Shown here: positions 7,017-13,618 of the stretch, in pieces
Numbering within the stretch: the stretch's first letter is position 1
Layout of the letters: every line of letters starts with the position of its first letter
From: a virus
IMG/VR virus record: IMGVR_UViG_3300042301_003029
Location: 1 to 24,956 of that record
Strand: one strand, 5' to 3'
Length of the DNA stretch: 24,956 nucleotides
Position numbers and translations under genes: made by a program
Notes under the pieces: generated by a model
Databases searched by the model: none
What the model was told of the DNA's origin: nothing
Seen by the model: the letters and a program-made list of their open reading frames with translations, nothing else

Positions 7017-7720
7017 TATCATTAAAATCATTGTTAACCGAGGGTGCGGCATTAACTGACGACTTTATGCAAAAAGTAATGCAGTGGGAGAATAATAAAG
7101 CATATAAACCCGGTGGATGGAATGATAAAAAACAACGTTGGTTCCCACATAAAAGTCCAGAAGGCGGGTTGCCTACTATTGCATATGGTCATAAATTAAC
7201 TCCACGTGATGTCAGCAGCAATAGATTTAAAGGTGGTATATCTGATTCAGATGCTAAAGAACTTTTACAGAATGATTTGTTTGCTGCATCATTAAAAGCA
7301 GCTAGTCTAGTTCCTGATTATAAAAAGTTACCTATTAATGTAAGACAGGGCCTTATTAATGCAGCATATCGCGGCGAAATAAAATCAAAGCATAATACTA
7401 TAAAATTGATGAATGCTGGAAAATGGTCTGCTGCAGCTAAAGAATATCTTAACAATGATGAATACAGAAATAACCCTGGTGTAAGAAATCGAATGGATTG
7501 GAATCAAAAACAATTTCTAACCATGGCTAAAGGCAAAGACACTACAAAAGAAAAACCAGAAACTCAATCCACAAAATCAACAAAGACTTATACAGTTAAG
7601 TCCGGTGACAGTTTAAGCGTAATTGCATCAAAATATAAAACAACAGTTGATTCTCTTAAACGAGCAAACAATTTAAAATCAGATATGATTAAACCAGGTC
7701 AGAAGCTCATCATCAAATAA
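7013..7720 (+). CDS. Lysozyme-like endolysin with LysM domain
   Basis: Residues 15-170 form a phage lysozyme-like (GH24-type) domain: the candidate catalytic Glu26 lies in VMQWENNKAY, and GGLPTIAYGHKLT (51-63) matches the T4 lysozyme TIGIGHLLT region. A Thr/Lys-rich linker (about 172-190) leads to a complete LysM peptidoglycan-binding domain (191-235, YTVKSGDSLSVIA to PGQKLIIK). The protein should cleave the glycan backbone of peptidoglycan. There is no signal peptide; instead the first ten residues are MISLKSLLTE, matching the N-terminal peptide shared by neighbouring genes. This could mean a virion-carried lysozyme rather than, or as well as, the lysis endolysin. The gene starts inside the previous stop (ATGA). 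It is followed by a TATTTATA box. Confidence 0.85.
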   Translation: MISLKSLLTEGAALTDDFMQKVMQWENNKAYKPGGWNDKKQRWFPHKSPEGGLPTIAYGHKLTPRDVSSNRFKGGISDSDAKELLQNDLFAASLKAASLVPDYKKLPINVRQGLINAAYRGEIKSKHNTIKLMNAGKWSAAAKEYLNNDEYRNNPGVRNRMDWNQKQFLTMAKGKDTTKEKPETQSTKSTKTYTVKSGDSLSVIASKYKTTVDSLKRANNLKSDMIKPGQKLIIK

Positions 7721-7740
7721 TTTGGATTTTGCATCAATTT

Positions 7741-7752
7741 TATTTATATTAA
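7741..7752 (+). promoter_or_regulatory. TATTTATA-type upstream box before the UVR/ClpS genes
   Basis: TATTTATATTAA lies 3 nt before the ATG at 7756, in the 35-nt gap after the endolysin. TTTG at 7721-7724 lies 20 nt before the internal TATATTAA, which is the spacing of a Bacteroidetes host promoter, so this copy may be read by host RNA polymerase. Confidence 0.5.
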
Positions 7753-7755
7753 GTT

Positions 7756-7956
7756 ATGAATCAGAATTTCATAGAACAATTATTTATTGATTCAATCAAC
7801 ATCATGGCAACCGGTGAATGGGAATGGCCCGATACATGGGACAAATCTCGCCGAATGCGTTTTTTAAATGAATCATTGCATTATGCAGAAGAACGAGAAT
7901 TATATGAACAATGTGCAATTATACGAGATGTCAAAGAAGCAGTCGACGAAATCTAA
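7756..7956 (+). CDS. Small protein with UVR-like motif
   Basis: This 66-aa protein has a Trp-rich N-terminal half (GEWEWPDTWDKSRRMRF, about 20-36) and a C-terminal helix pair, LHYAEERELYEQCAIIRDVK (about 41-60). The latter fits the UVR motif, (A)-x-x-x-E-x-Y-E-x-C/A-A-x-x-R-D, found in UvrB, UvrC, ClpC and McsA. The UVR motif mediates pairing with another UVR helix, for example in ClpC or its adaptor McsA. The gene overlaps the following clpS-like gene by 29 nt, so a link to the host Clp system is suggested by both motif and position. The motif match is by eye and the protein is short, so this stays tentative. Confidence 0.65.
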   Translation: MNQNFIEQLFIDSINIMATGEWEWPDTWDKSRRMRFLNESLHYAEERELYEQCAIIRDVKEAVDEI

Positions 7957-8203
7957 ACGAGGCAAGTATCAAGTAACCTTGCACAACGACAATCACAATA
8001 CGTTTGATCATGTTATCAATTGTTTGATTGATGCATGTGGACACAATGAATTACAAGCCCATCAATGTGCTTTGATAGTACACAATGCAGGTCGTTGTGT
8101 TGTATTTATCGATTGTTATGAAGATTGTGAAGCAGTTCATGAATACTTTATCAAGAATAAATTAAAATCAACATTGGAGAAACATGATAGGAAAAATTCA
8201 TAA
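7928..8203 (+). CDS. clpS: ClpS-like adaptor of the Clp protease
   Basis: The 91-aa product matches ClpS along most of its length: KYQVTLHNDNHNTFDHVINC (13-32), then ELQAHQCALIVHNAGRCVVF (41-60). The N-degron pocket residues are present: Asn20-Asp21 in the HND turn and His52 in IVH. The NTFDHVI and QCALIVH segments are closest to Bacteroidetes ClpS. ClpS binds N-terminal Leu, Phe, Tyr or Trp residues and hands such proteins to ClpA or ClpC with ClpP. The start at 7928 is preferred over in-frame ATGs at 7868-7904 because it gives the usual ClpS length and the least overlap with the UVR gene. The C-terminal CYEDCEAVHEYF differs from host ClpS. A phage copy could redirect or block host N-degron proteolysis. 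Confidence 0.88.
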   Translation: MSKKQSTKSKRGKYQVTLHNDNHNTFDHVINCLIDACGHNELQAHQCALIVHNAGRCVVFIDCYEDCEAVHEYFIKNKLKSTLEKHDRKNS

Positions 8204-8372
8204 AGCAGTTTTGCGATTTCGTATTGCAATACTCCATGCATCATATCATCGCAATATGCGTCATATGGAGAAGGCACGTAGTAAACATGACATTATAAAT
8301 TTTAAAAAATACGCATACCGCGCGGAAGATGCGTGGAGACAGATAGTTATATTAACTGAAAAACTAAAATAA
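8184..8372 (+). CDS. Small basic helical protein, unknown
   Basis: This 62-aa protein is rich in His, Arg and Lys and predicted helical throughout (AVLRFRIAILHASYHRNMRH, then KKYAYRAEDAWRQIVIL). The ATG overlaps the clpS stop by 20 nt and has GGAG 6 nt upstream (8176-8179), which supports it as a real start. No family is recognised. An amphipathic helix pair that binds membrane or nucleic acid is possible. Confidence 0.6.
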   Translation: MIGKIHKAVLRFRIAILHASYHRNMRHMEKARSKHDIINFKKYAYRAEDAWRQIVILTEKLK

Positions 8373-8377
8373 AACAA

Positions 8378-8764
8378 ATGGGTAGAAAATCAGCACACAC
8401 CGGTATGTCACCGAAAGATCGTTCTGCAATGATCATGGACAAATTTATTTCTAAAAACATAAAACGCGAAGCAGGACAACCTTTTAAATCAGGCATACGC
8501 AAAGATCCAAACATTCCGATACATATGTGGCCGTTACAAGATCAAATTGAGTATTGGGAGAATCGTACGGATGCAGATCGATTTGCAGACAAGTATCCGG
8601 TATATTCTTTTTGGATTACTGAGGTAAGAGATTTATCTAAAGTGCACCCAACATTCTTTGCATCAAAAATTAGCAAACTGCAAGAAATGGTTACGGAAAT
8701 GTATGATAACAAAACGTTTCCAAAAGAAGCGGTTAGAATTTTGAAAAATCACGGATTGTATTAA
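8378..8764 (+). CDS. Hypothetical phage protein
   Basis: This 128-aa soluble, mixed-charge protein has an N-terminal basic region (MGRKSAHTGMSPKDRSAM), a central aromatic segment (IPIHMWPLQDQIEYWENR, about 47-64) and a helical C-terminus ending KEAVRILKNHGLY. I recognise neither a domain nor a catalytic motif. It lies 5 nt after the previous gene and its stop overlaps the start of the HNH gene by 1 nt, so it belongs to the same transcription unit as clpS. Confidence 0.65.
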   Translation: MGRKSAHTGMSPKDRSAMIMDKFISKNIKREAGQPFKSGIRKDPNIPIHMWPLQDQIEYWENRTDADRFADKYPVYSFWITEVRDLSKVHPTFFASKISKLQEMVTEMYDNKTFPKEAVRILKNHGLY

Positions 8765-9318
8765 TGGAAGAAAAACAATACAAATACATTTACGGTTTAG
8801 GCAAAACGGCATTAGATATTCCAGAAAGCGAAATACGCTATGCAATGGAAAATACAAAATCTAATGCCGAAGCGGCTCGGTTCCTTAAGGTGTCATTCAC
8901 TACTTATAAGAAGTATGCTCGAATGTATGAGGACCGAGATACTGGAAAGACTTTGTATGAACTTCACAAAAATCAATTTGGAGTAGGGATACCAAAGGAT
9001 GTTTGCAAAGCCAACAAAGGTATATATTCGATTGATAATATCTTAACGGGCAAGCATCCTAACTATCCTACCTGGAAGCTACGCAATAGATTGTTAGCAT
9101 TGGCAATACTTCCAGAACAATGCAACAGCTGTGGTTATGCAGAACGCAGAATAACTGATGATACAGTACCTTTACTTTTAGACCATATTGATGGAGATGA
9201 AACAAATCATTGCATTGAAAACTTACAAATGCTTTGCATGAATTGTTACTATCAACAAACAGGTAATCCTTTTAATCAAGATAAAGAACGTTATTGGAAT
9301 TACAATTTGCTTGAGTGA
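8764..9318 (+). CDS. HNH endonuclease with N-terminal helix-turn-helix
   Basis: The 184-aa protein has an HTH-like region (about 22-54, SNAEAARFLKVSFTTYKKYA) and a C-terminal zinc-stabilised HNH domain: Cys120-x-x-Cys123, LLLDHIDGDETNHCIENL (138-154, with His141 and Asn153), and Cys158-x-x-Cys161 in LCMNCYYQQTGN. HNH enzymes nick or cut DNA using one metal ion. Free-standing HTH-HNH proteins in phages are usually homing endonucleases, and some serve in packaging. There is no intron or split gene next to it, so a free-standing homing or recombination role is likelier. It starts in the previous stop (TAATG). Confidence 0.85.
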   Translation: MEEKQYKYIYGLGKTALDIPESEIRYAMENTKSNAEAARFLKVSFTTYKKYARMYEDRDTGKTLYELHKNQFGVGIPKDVCKANKGIYSIDNILTGKHPNYPTWKLRNRLLALAILPEQCNSCGYAERRITDDTVPLLLDHIDGDETNHCIENLQMLCMNCYYQQTGNPFNQDKERYWNYNLLE

Positions 9319-9329
9319 TATTTATTAAT
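9318..9329 (+). promoter_or_regulatory. Second TATTTATT box abutting a start codon
   Basis: ATATTTATTAAT touches the ATG at 9330 and is identical in sequence and placement to the box at 6277-6288, including overlap with the upstream TGA stop. If it is a promoter, the second ATG at 9339 would be the more reachable start; if it is a translation element, the ATG at 9330 would be used. Confidence 0.4.
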
Positions 9330-10079
9330 ATGATATCAATGAAGCGTTTAATTTTAGAAGGTCGTTATGATTCTTTAGTTACACAACTATCAAACAAACT
9401 TTTACAAATAGTTAAAGATAGTTATTCATCAACACAAACAGCTTCGGGAGAATTTGGTGGTAAAAAGATATACTATACCAAATCAGAAACAGTTCCTCCT
9501 ATCGAAGATGATAAGCAACAGCCAGCAGTATATTTTGAAGAAGTTGAAAATGCAACTATCCCGGTAGAATTTTATCTACAATTAAAAATACAATGGATTG
9601 AAGGTCTTAATGATTTACGTTACGGCGGAGATGCTTTCAATGACACAAAGCGAGATTCAGATGAACCACCTTTGATTGAAGTTAGAATGCAAATTGATCC
9701 AGCAGAATATCCTAAGGTGTTAAGTGAAATTGCAATGAACTTGCGAGATACATTGCGCCATGAAATTGAACATGTAACACAAAGTGGTTGGAATACAATT
9801 GATAGCAAATATATTCCTTCAGACCAACGTCTTCGCGATCGTATTGAAGCTGGTAAATTACCTGCAGCACGTTATTTTACGTTGCCTAAAGAAATTCCTG
9901 CCATGCTTCAAGGATTGTATTTTAAGGCAAAGAAAAGCAAACAACCATTCAAAATGGTAGTTGATGAATATTTATCTATGTGGGTAAGTAATAATTCTAT
10001 ATCTGCTCAAGAAAAAGAAAACATTTTAAATATTTGGAGAACATATCTTCCTAAATTAGGAATACGGCAGGACATGTAA
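9330..10079 (+). CDS. HExxH metalloprotease-like protein with N-terminal ILE peptide
   Basis: The 249-aa protein has a zinc-protease motif, His144-Glu145-Ile-Glu-His148 in DTLRHEIEHVTQ, and a likely third ligand, Glu188, in LPKEIPAMLQGL, the arrangement of gluzincin-type phage peptidases. The two parts are well spaced and intact, so activity is plausible. Starting at 9330 gives MISMKRLILE, which fits the N-terminal peptide of neighbouring genes with Glu at position 10; starting at 9339 gives MKRLILE. The GTG at 9315 lies within the upstream box and is rejected. No signal peptide is present. Possible roles are head maturation or cleavage of a host protein after injection. The stop overlaps the next start by 1 nt. 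Confidence 0.78.
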   Translation: MISMKRLILEGRYDSLVTQLSNKLLQIVKDSYSSTQTASGEFGGKKIYYTKSETVPPIEDDKQQPAVYFEEVENATIPVEFYLQLKIQWIEGLNDLRYGGDAFNDTKRDSDEPPLIEVRMQIDPAEYPKVLSEIAMNLRDTLRHEIEHVTQSGWNTIDSKYIPSDQRLRDRIEAGKLPAARYFTLPKEIPAMLQGLYFKAKKSKQPFKMVVDEYLSMWVSNNSISAQEKENILNIWRTYLPKLGIRQDM

Positions 10080-11911
10080 TGATCAGATTGAAACGACTTT
10101 TAGAGACGCAACTAATCAAAGAAGCATTGCCTTTAGATATGGCCCGTAACTTTGTTAACATCAAACGAAATCCAGAAATTGAACAACAATTAGATGCCAT
10201 ATTAAATGCAATCAAACAACGTCCAGATGCAAAGTCATCGCGTAGAGGCGATAGAGTTGCAGTAAAGTTTGAAAGCAAAGAATCGGTATTTGATCCAGAT
10301 AGAGACAGTTTATCTTATCAATTTATAAATTTTTATCCAGTTTTAAAACGACATATATCAGATGCTAATTTGTATTCTCAGCGAGAAAATTTTGATAGGT
10401 TCGAACTGCCAGACCTAGATCAAATCATATATGGACAACCAAAAGATGCGTATGGTCGCACTACTAAAATGTCTAAATTCATTGCGGCTGTAATCGCACA
10501 ATCAGAAGTAAAAGCATTTGTTTCTAGTCTAGAACGTCATGTTGAAATAGATGCGAACGGAAATAAAATGCTTGTAGGCCGCGGCGGAAGTCGTCCATTT
10601 GATGAAGTTGTAACACAAGTAAAACAAGATGCTAAAAAGAAAATAGATGAATTGTTGAAACTTTACGATGAAATTCCAGAAATTAAGCGCGCTCGAGAAA
10701 ATAAAACAAAAACATTTTACATTGTGTTTTCAAAACATGCATATGATGTTGCCGGAATGAGTACCAATCGTGGTTGGACTAGTTGCATGAATTTATATTC
10801 GGGTATCAATAAGCATTATATACAATATGATGTTGCAGACGGTACCATGGTTGCATATTTAGTTGCAAATGATGATTTAAACATAAAACGGCCTGTCGCC
10901 CGGGTAGCAATTAAACCATTTGTCAATACCGATGATGCAACCGATGTATTTTATGAGCCAGAAGAAAAAGTATATGGTAGTCCGCCGCATACATTTTTAG
11001 AAGCTGTTGATAAAATTATGAATGAAGCACAGCCAGGCAAAACGGGACGTTTCAAAATGGTTGATACGTTATATTGTGATTCAAAACGACAAGTTACAAA
11101 ATATGGAACAGACAATATCGAACAATTGGTTGCTAACATGTTAAAACGCAAGCAAATAGCTACAACGACGGATGAAGTATATTATATATTAGATAACTAC
11201 GCAGTATATAACAATATTGGTACCTTGCAATTTTCAGATGCAGATAAATTGTATGTTGATGCACCGTCAGCTGATATTGATTTTTCAGCAAACATCCCAG
11301 AATCTGATAATCCCACGTATTGTCCTATACAATTTAAACGAGTGGGTGGATTACGTTTTAAACAATTGGCTAGTTTTGATAATTTTCCGGAACAATGTAA
11401 TAGATTAATTTTAGTTAGTCCACAAATATCTGATTTTACGGGATGTCCGACAGCTATTCGCACATTAACGTTGCGCGGCGGCACTATAACAAGTTTTGCG
11501 GGATTACAAAGCGTACAAGATCTTATTATCATGTATAGCACTGATGGAACTATACAATCATTCAACGGATTGCCAAAAACTATTACTAAGATTGAATGTC
11601 TTAGTAACAACGTCAATATTGATGTTGATTTGCAAGATTTGATACAACAATTAAAACCATTGAATCTGCGGCAATTAACATTGACACCATTAATTATTAA
11701 CGCTCAGTCAACTGATAAACTTAAAACTTCATTTGATGCAGCTGTTGCGAAAACATTATCAACACTAGATAATCCAGAATCGCCAACCATGGGAGTGGTA
11801 GCATATTACATGACATTGCAACAAATAGTTAATGATTTACCATCAGTGAAAGAAATTTGTAACATACATCGAGATGACTTGAAAAGTAAAATTGATGCTT
11901 TGTTGCGATAA
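10079..11911 (+). CDS. Large conserved phage protein with GWTSCM core and LRR-like C-terminus
   Basis: This 610-aa protein begins MIRLKRLLE, another member of the shared N-terminal peptide set. The middle contains SKHAYDVAGMSTNRGWTSCM (about 218-237) and then TMVAYLVANDDLNIKRPVAR, which I recall as a conserved core in marine and Bacteroidetes phage proteins of unknown function. Residues about 440-520 show short leucine-rich-like beta repeats (TAIRTLTLRGGTITSFAGL, SFNGLPKTITKIECL). It lacks a signal peptide and has no recognised enzyme motif; the invariant-looking Ser-Cys may be catalytic, which is speculation. It is translated right after the metalloprotease-like gene (1-nt overlap), so the two may be delivered or act together. 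Confidence 0.7.
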   Translation: MIRLKRLLETQLIKEALPLDMARNFVNIKRNPEIEQQLDAILNAIKQRPDAKSSRRGDRVAVKFESKESVFDPDRDSLSYQFINFYPVLKRHISDANLYSQRENFDRFELPDLDQIIYGQPKDAYGRTTKMSKFIAAVIAQSEVKAFVSSLERHVEIDANGNKMLVGRGGSRPFDEVVTQVKQDAKKKIDELLKLYDEIPEIKRARENKTKTFYIVFSKHAYDVAGMSTNRGWTSCMNLYSGINKHYIQYDVADGTMVAYLVANDDLNIKRPVARVAIKPFVNTDDATDVFYEPEEKVYGSPPHTFLEAVDKIMNEAQPGKTGRFKMVDTLYCDSKRQVTKYGTDNIEQLVANMLKRKQIATTTDEVYYILDNYAVYNNIGTLQFSDADKLYVDAPSADIDFSANIPESDNPTYCPIQFKRVGGLRFKQLASFDNFPEQCNRLILVSPQISDFTGCPTAIRTLTLRGGTITSFAGLQSVQDLIIMYSTDGTIQSFNGLPKTITKIECLSNNVNIDVDLQDLIQQLKPLNLRQLTLTPLIINAQSTDKLKTSFDAAVAKTLSTLDNPESPTMGVVAYYMTLQQIVNDLPSVKEICNIHRDDLKSKIDALLR

Positions 11912-11912
11912 C

Positions 11913-11922
11913 ATATTTATAA
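11913..11922 (+). promoter_or_regulatory. TATTTATA-type upstream box with strong RBS
   Basis: ATATTTATAA lies 2 nt after the stop of the 610-aa gene and is followed by GAGGA at 11925-11929, 6 nt before the ATG at 11936. The Shine-Dalgarno sequence is stronger than most here. Confidence 0.5.
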
Positions 11923-11935
11923 GTGAGGAAACGAA

Positions 11936-12298
11936 ATGACACTTTACGAAAATCAAATACCAGTAGCAGAAGGATATTGTGGTTCATGTTTAATTGAAAC
12001 AATCAAAGCTGCAGATGAAAATCCAGAATACGTAACCATCAAGGAACCAGGCATCAACGAAGCTGAATATCAAGGACGCAAAGTTCAATTAGGCAAACCA
12101 ATGCGCGGTGATGTAAAGAAATTCAAAGTTTACGTTAGAAATGCCAAAGGCAACGTTGTAAAGGTCAACTTCGGCGACCCTAACATGAGAATACGTAAAA
12201 GCAATCCTGCACGTAGGCGTTCATTTAGAGCAAGGCATCGTTGTCATACTGCCAAAGACAGAACCTCAGCAAGATATTGGTCTTGCAGAAAATGGTAA
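11936..12298 (+). CDS. Basic phage protein with FGDPN-FRARH-YWSC module
   Basis: The 120-aa protein ends in a module (about 58-120) of the form GDVKKFKVYVRN, VVKVNFGDPNMRIRK, PARRRSFRARHRC and ARYWSCRKW. I recall this module from many T4-like marine phages, both alone and at the end of longer head-associated proteins. Arg/Lys clusters and the Cys/His pairs (Cys103 and Cys117, with His101 and His104) suggest a small metal- or nucleic-acid-binding fold. The N-terminal 57 residues include a CGSC motif (15-18). The function is unknown; a virion or scaffold role is likely from the family's distribution. It is the last gene before the AAA+ transcription unit. Confidence 0.75.
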   Translation: MTLYENQIPVAEGYCGSCLIETIKAADENPEYVTIKEPGINEAEYQGRKVQLGKPMRGDVKKFKVYVRNAKGNVVKVNFGDPNMRIRKSNPARRRSFRARHRCHTAKDRTSARYWSCRKW

Positions 12299-12313
12299 AA
12301 AAATATTCATAAC

Positions 12314-12347
12314 GGTTGGATATTGACTCTTTATTTCATATTATATA
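12314..12347 (+). promoter_or_regulatory. Bipartite promoter for the AAA+ gene
   Basis: GGTTGGA (12314-12320), 12 nt, then ATTTCATATTATATA (12333-12347). TTG (12316-12318) and TATTATAT (12339-12346) are 20 nt apart, as in Bacteroidetes housekeeping promoters. The same two boxes at exactly the same spacing occur at 13571 and 19898. An AAAGAG RBS follows at 12355-12360. Confidence 0.8.
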
Positions 12348-12363
12348 GAAAAATAAAGAGTTT

Positions 12364-13518
12364 ATGAAAAAGAAAGTAATTGGAGTACCGGCCGTAGTAA
12401 ATGGCAAACAAATTATTGTAGATCCGAATGGCAATGACATTAGTTCATTGTTTCGATCAATCATGATTAAACATGCACACGATAATGATGAAGCGTTAGT
12501 GTTTGATGAAGAAACAGGTCGATCTAAACGCATAAGTATATCAGACGTAGAATTAGAATTTGCACCAAGTAACCTAGAACCAGAAATGCCACAACCGCCA
12601 ACAGAAGCCGATCCAGTAATGCATCTTATTCAGAATGCACATAAAATTAAACCCGCAACCTTAGAAATGTCTGACATCAAATGGAAGTATTTGGTACGGT
12701 CAGCAGTGCGTGGTAAAAATATCATGATGGTTGGCCCTGCAGGTTGTGGTAAGACGCAAGCCGCAAAGGATCTTCCGGTAGCAACTAATCGTCCTTTCTT
12801 TTATTTTAACTTGGGTGCAACTCAAGATCCTCGCGCAACGCTTATTGGTAATACGCATTTCAAAGATGGTCAGACATCATTTGATGAATCTGCGTTTGTC
12901 AAGGCAATTCAAACAGAGAATGCCGTTGTATTGCTAGATGAGTTGTCTCGTGCGCACCCTGAAGCATGGAACATCTTAATGACAGTATTGGATGAGGGTC
13001 AAAGGTATCTGCGATTGGATGAAGATATCAATTCTCCTACCATTCGCGTTGCCTCTGGCGTATCGTTTATTGCAACAGCAAACATTGGTACCGAATATAC
13101 ATCTACAAGAGTATTGGACCGAGCATTGATGGATCGATTCGAAATCATTGAGGTTGATATTCTTTCTTTGTCTCAAGAAGAAGATTTATTGACTAAACGA
13201 TTCCCAACGGTATCCAAGGCATTGATTCATTCAGTAGCTGATATTGCAGATGCAACCCGTAAAGAATGGAGATCAGAAGAAGGTAAATTGACTACCATGG
13301 TATCCACTCGTATGACGGTGCGTGTATGTGAATTGTTAGCAGATGGCTTTTCTTTGTCAGAGGCCTCAGAGGTTGCAATTCTTCCATTCTTTGATGCATC
13401 GGGTGGTACGGATTCCGAAAGAACCTTTGTTAAACAAATCATTCAAAAACATATGGCAACTGAAATGAAAGACATTTTTAATACAGGAAATGATTCAGGC
13501 GAATGCACTCCATTCTAA
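12364..13518 (+). CDS. MoxR/CobS-type AAA+ ATPase
   Basis: The 384-aa protein has Walker A GPAGCGKT (124-131), Walker B VVLLDE (188-193), sensor-1 Asn240 in SFIATANIG and an arginine-finger region RALMDRFE (253-260), in the arrangement of MoxR/CobS ATPases. Residues 1-100 form a separate N-terminal part with a repeated acidic/Pro segment. MoxR proteins act as chaperones with a von Willebrand A (VWA) partner; the next gene is exactly such a protein. Marine phages often carry homologs labelled cobS, but no cobalamin gene is near, so I do not use that name. It has its own bipartite promoter and is followed by a hairpin terminator, so it is a single-gene unit. Confidence 0.88.
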   Translation: MKKKVIGVPAVVNGKQIIVDPNGNDISSLFRSIMIKHAHDNDEALVFDEETGRSKRISISDVELEFAPSNLEPEMPQPPTEADPVMHLIQNAHKIKPATLEMSDIKWKYLVRSAVRGKNIMMVGPAGCGKTQAAKDLPVATNRPFFYFNLGATQDPRATLIGNTHFKDGQTSFDESAFVKAIQTENAVVLLDELSRAHPEAWNILMTVLDEGQRYLRLDEDINSPTIRVASGVSFIATANIGTEYTSTRVLDRALMDRFEIIEVDILSLSQEEDLLTKRFPTVSKALIHSVADIADATRKEWRSEEGKLTTMVSTRMTVRVCELLADGFSLSEASEVAILPFFDASGGTDSERTFVKQIIQKHMATEMKDIFNTGNDSGECTPF

Positions 13519-13537
13519 TTTTTCATAGCTCAAAAAG

Positions 13538-13563
13538 AGGCGGCAGAAATGTCGCCTTTTTTT
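13538..13563 (+). terminator. Rho-independent terminator after the AAA+ gene
   Basis: AGGCGGCA and TGTCGCCT form an 8-bp stem with one G-U pair and a GAAA tetraloop, followed by seven T residues. It ends the AAA+ transcript before the promoter of the VWA gene. Confidence 0.92.
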
Positions 13564-13570
13564 ACATAAT

Positions 13571-13604
13571 GGTTGGAAACTGAATAATTATTTCATATTA
13601 TATA
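13571..13604 (+). promoter_or_regulatory. Bipartite promoter for the VWA gene
   Basis: GGTTGGA (13571-13577), 12 nt, then ATTTCATATTATATA (13590-13604); TTG (13573-13575) and TATTATAT (13596-13603) are again 20 nt apart. The downstream AAAAATAAAGAG leader is identical to that of the AAA+ gene. Confidence 0.8.
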
Positions 13605-13618
13605 TAAAAATAAAGAGC

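Noticed and set aside
11197-11616. 139-codon - strand ORF
   Set aside because: It is a shadow of the 610-aa gene; no RBS or domain is seen.
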